This document shows positions 59,819 through 64,000 of a stretch of 64,000 nt of DNA, one piece after another. Position numbers and translations under genes: made by a program. The number at the start of each line of letters is the position of its first letter. Position 1 is the first letter of the stretch. The notes beneath the pieces were generated by a model, which was given only the letters and a program-made list of their open reading frames with translations, was not told the DNA's origin and ran no database searches. Source of the stretch: Hevea brasiliensis (taxonomy: Eukaryota > Streptophyta > Magnoliopsida > Malpighiales > Euphorbiaceae). The stretch spans positions 2,418,001 to 2,482,000 of the forward strand of contig NC_079502.1 of the NCBI RefSeq assembly GCF_030052815.1, in the 5' to 3' direction.

Positions 59819-61345
59819 TTAAAAAGTGGTTGGTGCACTACACAACCCAAATGGCATCCTCCTATAAGCAAAGGTTCCATATGGACAAGTAAAAGTGGTT
59901 TTCTCTTGATCATTTGGATGGATAGGGATTTGAAAAAATCCTAAATACCCATCTAAATAGCAAAAATAAGAATGTCTAGCCAGTCTTTCTAACATTTGAT
60001 TAATGAAGGGAAGTGGAAAATGATCTTTTCTAGTGGCAATATTTAATTTTCTGTAATCTATGCACATTCGCCAACTAGTCACTATTCTTGTGGGAATTAA
60101 TTCATTATTTTCATTTTTTACCACTATCATTCCACCCTTTTTTGGGACAACAAGTACTGGGCTCACCCAAGTACTGTCTGAGATAGGATTTATGATCCCT
60201 GCATCAAGCAACTTCAAATTTTCCTTTTTGACAACTTCTTTCATATTTGGGTTCAACCTCCTCTGATGTTCAATAGATGGCTTACAATTTTCTTCCAAAA
60301 TAATTCTGTGCATGCAAAAGTGTGGGCTTATTCCCTTAATGTCATCTATAGTATATCCTAAAACTTTCCTAAATTGCCTCAACACCCTTAACAACTTATC
60401 AACCTCTAAAGTACTCAAGTTTGCATTTACAATTACTGGATAAGTGTTATTGGTGCCAAGAAATTCATACCTGAGCTGAGAAGGAAGTTGCTTAAGTTCT
60501 ACCTTAGGTGCATCTTCTTCTTTGAATGATGGTTGCTTAGATTCGACTATTTCCTTTTGTGTGAGTTGAAAAACTAGAGCAAAAATGAATGGTGGACTAC
60601 CCTCTACATGTTGAGCATATGCAGCTACATGAGGGTTGTCATAGTCTATGCTTCCTCCATGAACCAAGCAATTTTCAAGTGGATCTTCCGGATATCTCTT
60701 TCTGAAGTGTTCTTCAACCAGCTCATCAATGATATCAATTCTCAAACAAGTATCAGCTTCGGAATGATGCTTCTTCATAGTGTTATTAATATTGAAAACC
60801 AATTGATCTTCACCAAATCTAAGAGTCAATTTTTCTCCCTTAACATCAATCAATGCTCCTGCTATAGCTAGAAAGGGTCTTCCTAAGATAATTAGGATAT
60901 TAGAATCCTCTTCCATGTCCAAGATGACAAAGTCAACAGGTATACAGAACTTCCCAACCTTCAGAGGCACATTCTCCAAAATCCCTTCAGGGTACTTAAT
61001 TGATCTGTCAGCTAACTGAAGAGAAATGTGAGTTGGTTTTAGATCTCTCATATTGAGCTTCTCATAAATGGAGAGGGGCATAAGGTTAACACTAGCCCCT
61101 AAATCACATAAAGCTTTTGTAGAACATGATTCCCCAATGTGGCATGGAATTGAAAAACTTCCTAGATCCTTGAGCTTTGGAGGAAGTTTCCTTTGGAGGA
61201 TAGCACTGCATTCTTCTGTCAAAGCTACAGTTTCATGATTTTCAAGTTTCCTCTTGTTTGAGAGAATTTCTTTTAAGAATTTTGCATAAGAGGGCATTTG
61301 TGAAAGACCATCAATAAAAGGCACATTTATGTATAGCTTCTTCAA
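59819..61345 (-). pseudogene. Athila protease and reverse transcriptase, N-terminal part
   Basis: The 508-codon frame carries a retropepsin-like domain (CDLGASVNLMPLSIYEKL, active-site DLGA at 81-84; IILGRPFLA), then RT strings VLVVPKKGG, MCIDYRKLNIATRKDHFPLPF, FCYLDGYLGFFQIPIHP and MPFGLCSAPTTF. It ends in an in-frame TAA where the pol frame otherwise continues. Confidence 0.93.
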
Positions 61346-62292
61346 AACCTCTAAGAACTTTCCAAATTGCTTATCAAGCTTGGCTTTTTGAAATGTTTGT
61401 GGAAAGGGAAGTTGTGGTTTGTAAGGCTCTGGAGGTATATACTTCTCTTCCTTCTCTTCAATTTTCTCTTTACATTTTTTTGCACTTTCTTTCTCACTTT
61501 CTTGTTTTTCACTCTCAATAATTTCTTTCTCATTTTCTCTTTTCTCACCATTTTCACTTTTCTCATTTTTTTCACTCTTTTCATTATTTACAACTTTCCC
61601 ACTTCTTAAAGTAATAGCTTGACACTGCTCTCTTGGGTTTTTCGATTGACTTGGAAGTTTTCCAAAAGACTTGGTACCTGAGGAAGATGCTTGTTATGCA
61701 ATCTGATTTTCCAACATTCTGTTATGTGTTTGCATCTGTTCTAGCCTTGCTTTCATCTCTCTCATCTCCTCATCATGCTTAGTTTGGTTAGCAAGAATCT
61801 ATTGTAATAAAGCTTCTGTGGTGGAACTTTGTTCTTGCTTTTTTGGTGGAGGTGCAGGATTCATGTTTCTCTACTGAAAATTAGGTAATGGTTGCCTATT
61901 TTGCTGATATGGAATTCCTTGTTCTTTGTTGTGGTGAAAATTGATTTGGAACTTGATTTTGCTGATTTCCCCATGAAAAGTTGGGATGATTCCTCCAAGT
62001 TGGATTATAAGTTTGAGAGTAAGGATTCCCCATTTGTTTGTTTTCATAATTACCAACATATGCAACTTGCTCTCCATAGTCTACTGCACAGCTGGTAGTT
62101 CCTTCTGCATAAACAACTTGTTGTGAACTTCCAGATGATGATGATGAACTAACCAACATACTTAAATCTTTCATCTTCTTAGCCAAAACATTTGTAAGTG
62201 CATCAAACTTTGCATTAATCATGTTGAATGGATCAAGGTCATACATTCCAGCAGCTTGCCTCTTTTGAGTTAGAGCTGGTCCTCTTGGACTG
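61346..62292 (-). pseudogene. Athila gag C-terminal region and gag-pol link, degenerate
   Basis: Fragments in shifted frames: MYDLDPFNMINAKFDALTN with a Ser-rich and an Asn/Gln-rich stretch (61896-62246), then a Lys/Glu-rich low-complexity part (61351-61584). A stop after NTHL (62295) and later shifts separate them. Confidence 0.75.
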
Positions 62293-62294
62293 CT

Positions 62295-63155
62295 CTAAAG
62301 ATGAGTATTCTTTGCAATTTTCTCCAATAGCTCATAAGCTTCATCTTCATGCTTCATAATAAATTCTCGACCTGTTTGAGCATCAATAATCCCTCTAATT
62401 GCAGGAGTAACATTGGTGTAAAAATTCTGGTTTATCATCCATTTTGGAATGGCATGATGTGGGCATTGTCTCTCTAATTCCTTCCATCTCATCCATGATT
62501 CATAGAGAGTTTCATCTTCTCTTGGTCTAAAAGCTGTCATTTGATTCCTTAATTCTTGAGTTTTTCCAGGTGGAAAATATTGTGCAAGAAATGCATCAGT
62601 GAGTTGCTCCCAATTTGTAATGGAGTTGTGAGATAAAGAATCAAGCCAATCCAATGCTCTATCTTTCAAAGAGAACAAGAATAGCTTCAATCTTGCTGCA
62701 TCATTAGATACTCCAGGTTGTTTTTGCATATCACAAATCATTGTAAACTTCTTTAGATGTGTGTGTGGATTTTCAGAAGGATGTCCCCCAAATTGGGAAT
62801 TTTGAATCATTTGAAGAACCCCAAAATCCATCTTGTAACTATTTGCATCAATTCTTGATCTTGCTATACTCTCTCTCAAGTCATCAAAACGAGGAAAAGC
62901 ATGATCCATCATACTTCCCCTAGGCACGTTAGCATTTAAAACCTCTTCATCTTGGGCTACATTTTCATTGTTTCGATCATTTCCAGCATTACCGCCACCA
63001 ATTCTAATTCTTTCATCAGCCATGTCTGCTTCTAATTCAGCTGCTCTCAATGCTTCTTTTCTTTTTCTGGTTTCTTTCTTGTTGGCTTTACAAAATTTCT
63101 CAATTTCAGGATCAAACAATAAGGATGTGTCACTTGTGCTTCTAGCTCTTCTCAT
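62295..63155 (-). pseudogene. Athila gag, N-terminal 286 codons
   Basis: Contains the retrotransposon gag (capsid) pattern: HLKKFTMICDMQKQPGVSND, RLKLFLFSLKDRALDWLDSL, FLAQYFPPGKTQELRNQM and ETLYESWMRWKELERQCPHH. The frame ends at a TAG where a Trp-containing sequence would normally continue. It starts 112 nt after the primer-binding site. Confidence 0.92.
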
Positions 63156-63266
63156 AAAAGATTAAGAGTACCTAAAAAGAAAATAAACAAACACAAAATG
63201 AAAAGATAACAAAGATAAAACTATAAACAACTAAAATAATGAAGAATTCAATCTTAAACAAACAAC
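63156..63266 (-). other. Athila 5' leader
   Basis: Short AT-rich leader between primer-binding site and gag start; nothing else is seen. Confidence 0.7.
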
Positions 63267-63284
63267 TCCCCGGCAACGACGCCA
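63267..63284 (-). promoter_or_regulatory. Athila primer-binding site (tRNA-Asp type)
   Basis: The minus strand reads TGGCGTCGTTGCCGGGGA, matching the tRNA-Asp 3' end except for one T in place of C. It is 6 nt from the LTR. Confidence 0.9.
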
Positions 63285-63290
63285 AAAACT

Positions 63291-64000
63291 TGATGTGGCC
63301 CAACCGCAAGTGCACGGGTCGTACAAGTAGTATAGAAAAGATATCATTCCCACGAGGAGTTGTGTTAATGATTGAATTTTTGATATAAAAATTTTGACTA
63401 ATTTGAACTATTTTTGAAATTAAAGTAATAAATTGATGGATATTGAAGTATGAATTCTATATGTATAAAATTAATGATCTATTCAACAAAGTAATGATTA
63501 AACTAAATTTGCATCAAATTAAAACAAGCAAATTGAAATATGACAAGATTTAAAATGGTAAGCAATTAAATTCAATTGGAAATTAACAATGATAAAAAGG
63601 CGATTCCGGAGTTCGGGAGTTCATATTCAAGCTATTTTGTGATTTTTAAATTAGTTATCCAATCTTATGAAACTTATGGGTTTTAAGGAGATTAATTCTT
63701 AAATCCTTTGAATACCCTTTTCGAGTGGGACAAAGAGTGCCTTAATCAATCTAATCCTACTTTCGTGGAGTTAGAGTTAATCAAGACCCATTAAGTTCCT
63801 TAATTAATCTGTAAATCCTCTTAATCCTTAGCCTATTTTTAGATCTAAGTTAATTAAGTCCAATTTCTTGATTATCTATCACAAGGTTTTCTCCTTTCGG
63901 TGCCTCAACCATAGATTAAGAACAACACTTAAGTAAGCATGTCATTAAGCACACAAGAAATGAATAAAACTCATTAAGACCACAAAATATGGATTACCCA
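63291..64000 (-). mobile_element. Athila 5' LTR, partial at the window end
   Basis: Starts on the plus strand as TGATGTGGCCCAACC and matches 38992 onward. A short segment near 63931 (GGGATCCTACAT in the other LTR) is deleted. About 900 bp should follow beyond the window. Confidence 0.92.

Larger units (their letters stand above)
38992..64000 (-). mobile_element. Athila-type Ty3/gypsy retrotransposon, minus strand, nested and incomplete at right
   Basis: The order on the minus strand is 5' LTR (63291 to beyond 64000), tRNA-Asp primer site, gag, protease-RT-RNase H-integrase, env-position ORF, non-coding 3' region, PPT and 3' LTR (38992-40599). A copia element (41030-50961) and a solo LTR (57693-59311) are inserted in it. 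Lineage evidence is the Asp-type primer site, DLGA protease, FMDD reverse transcriptase and a downstream ORF of the plant-transposon-protein type. The element sits in the gag of a gypsy element. Several stops and shifts show it is inactive. Confidence 0.9.

Noticed and set aside
38992..64000. Endogenous virus
   Set aside because: LTRs, primer sites and gag-pol order identify plant LTR retrotransposons; no pararetrovirus movement or coat proteins are seen.

Overview
This is plant nuclear DNA. Its genes have spliced 5' leaders, GT-AG introns and plant-specific families, set in very AT-rich intergenic DNA with SINEs, MITEs, an RTE-type LINE tail and nested Ty1/copia and Ty3/gypsy retrotransposons. 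A woody eudicot, possibly a Malpighiales/Euphorbiaceae species, would fit, but this is an impression and not a measurement.

Layout. (1) 1-5.4 kb: minus-strand gene for an NT-C2 (EEIG1/EHBP1 N-terminal) domain protein; its last exon(s) lie off the left edge. (2) 5.4-8.6 kb: AT-rich spacer with no gene. (3) 8.6-11.2 kb: plus-strand GONST3-like nucleotide-sugar transporter, coding region in one exon, with an intron acceptor directly before the ATG. (4) 12.5-27.7 kb: an old tandem segmental duplication of about 7 kb. Each copy carries the same unrecognised minus-strand ORF of 107 codons, the same SINE and the same MITEs. Copy 1 later gained a LINE tail (11-bp TSD) and a 2.6-kb solo gypsy LTR (5-bp TSD), and lost about 2 kb. 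Copy 2 preserves both empty sites. (5) 27.6-37 kb: an intact receptor-like protein gene (LRR-RLP, 1088 aa) among relics of related genes: a 5' fragment at 25.4 kb, repeated upstream motifs at 34.5-34.8 kb and a short LRR fragment at 36.9 kb. (6) 37-64 kb: a nested retrotransposon stack. A gypsy element (iMet primer site, gag start) is cut by an Athila-type gypsy element on the minus strand. That element is interrupted by a 9.9-kb Ty1/copia element (TSD ATGGG) and by a solo LTR of a related Athila (TSD GCTAG).

The host genes look unrelated to each other in function: a C2 adaptor-like protein, a Golgi sugar transporter and an immune-type receptor. No operon-like or defence-system organisation is present. 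The most unusual signal is a 15-bp palindrome, TGCATAAGTTATGCA. It is repeated upstream of the TATA box in the Athila LTRs and amplified into a nine-copy array of about 73-bp period upstream of the Athila env-position ORF. The copia element independently carries a ten-copy, 35-bp palindromic array in its leader. All homology statements rest on reading the sequence by eye; no database search was run.
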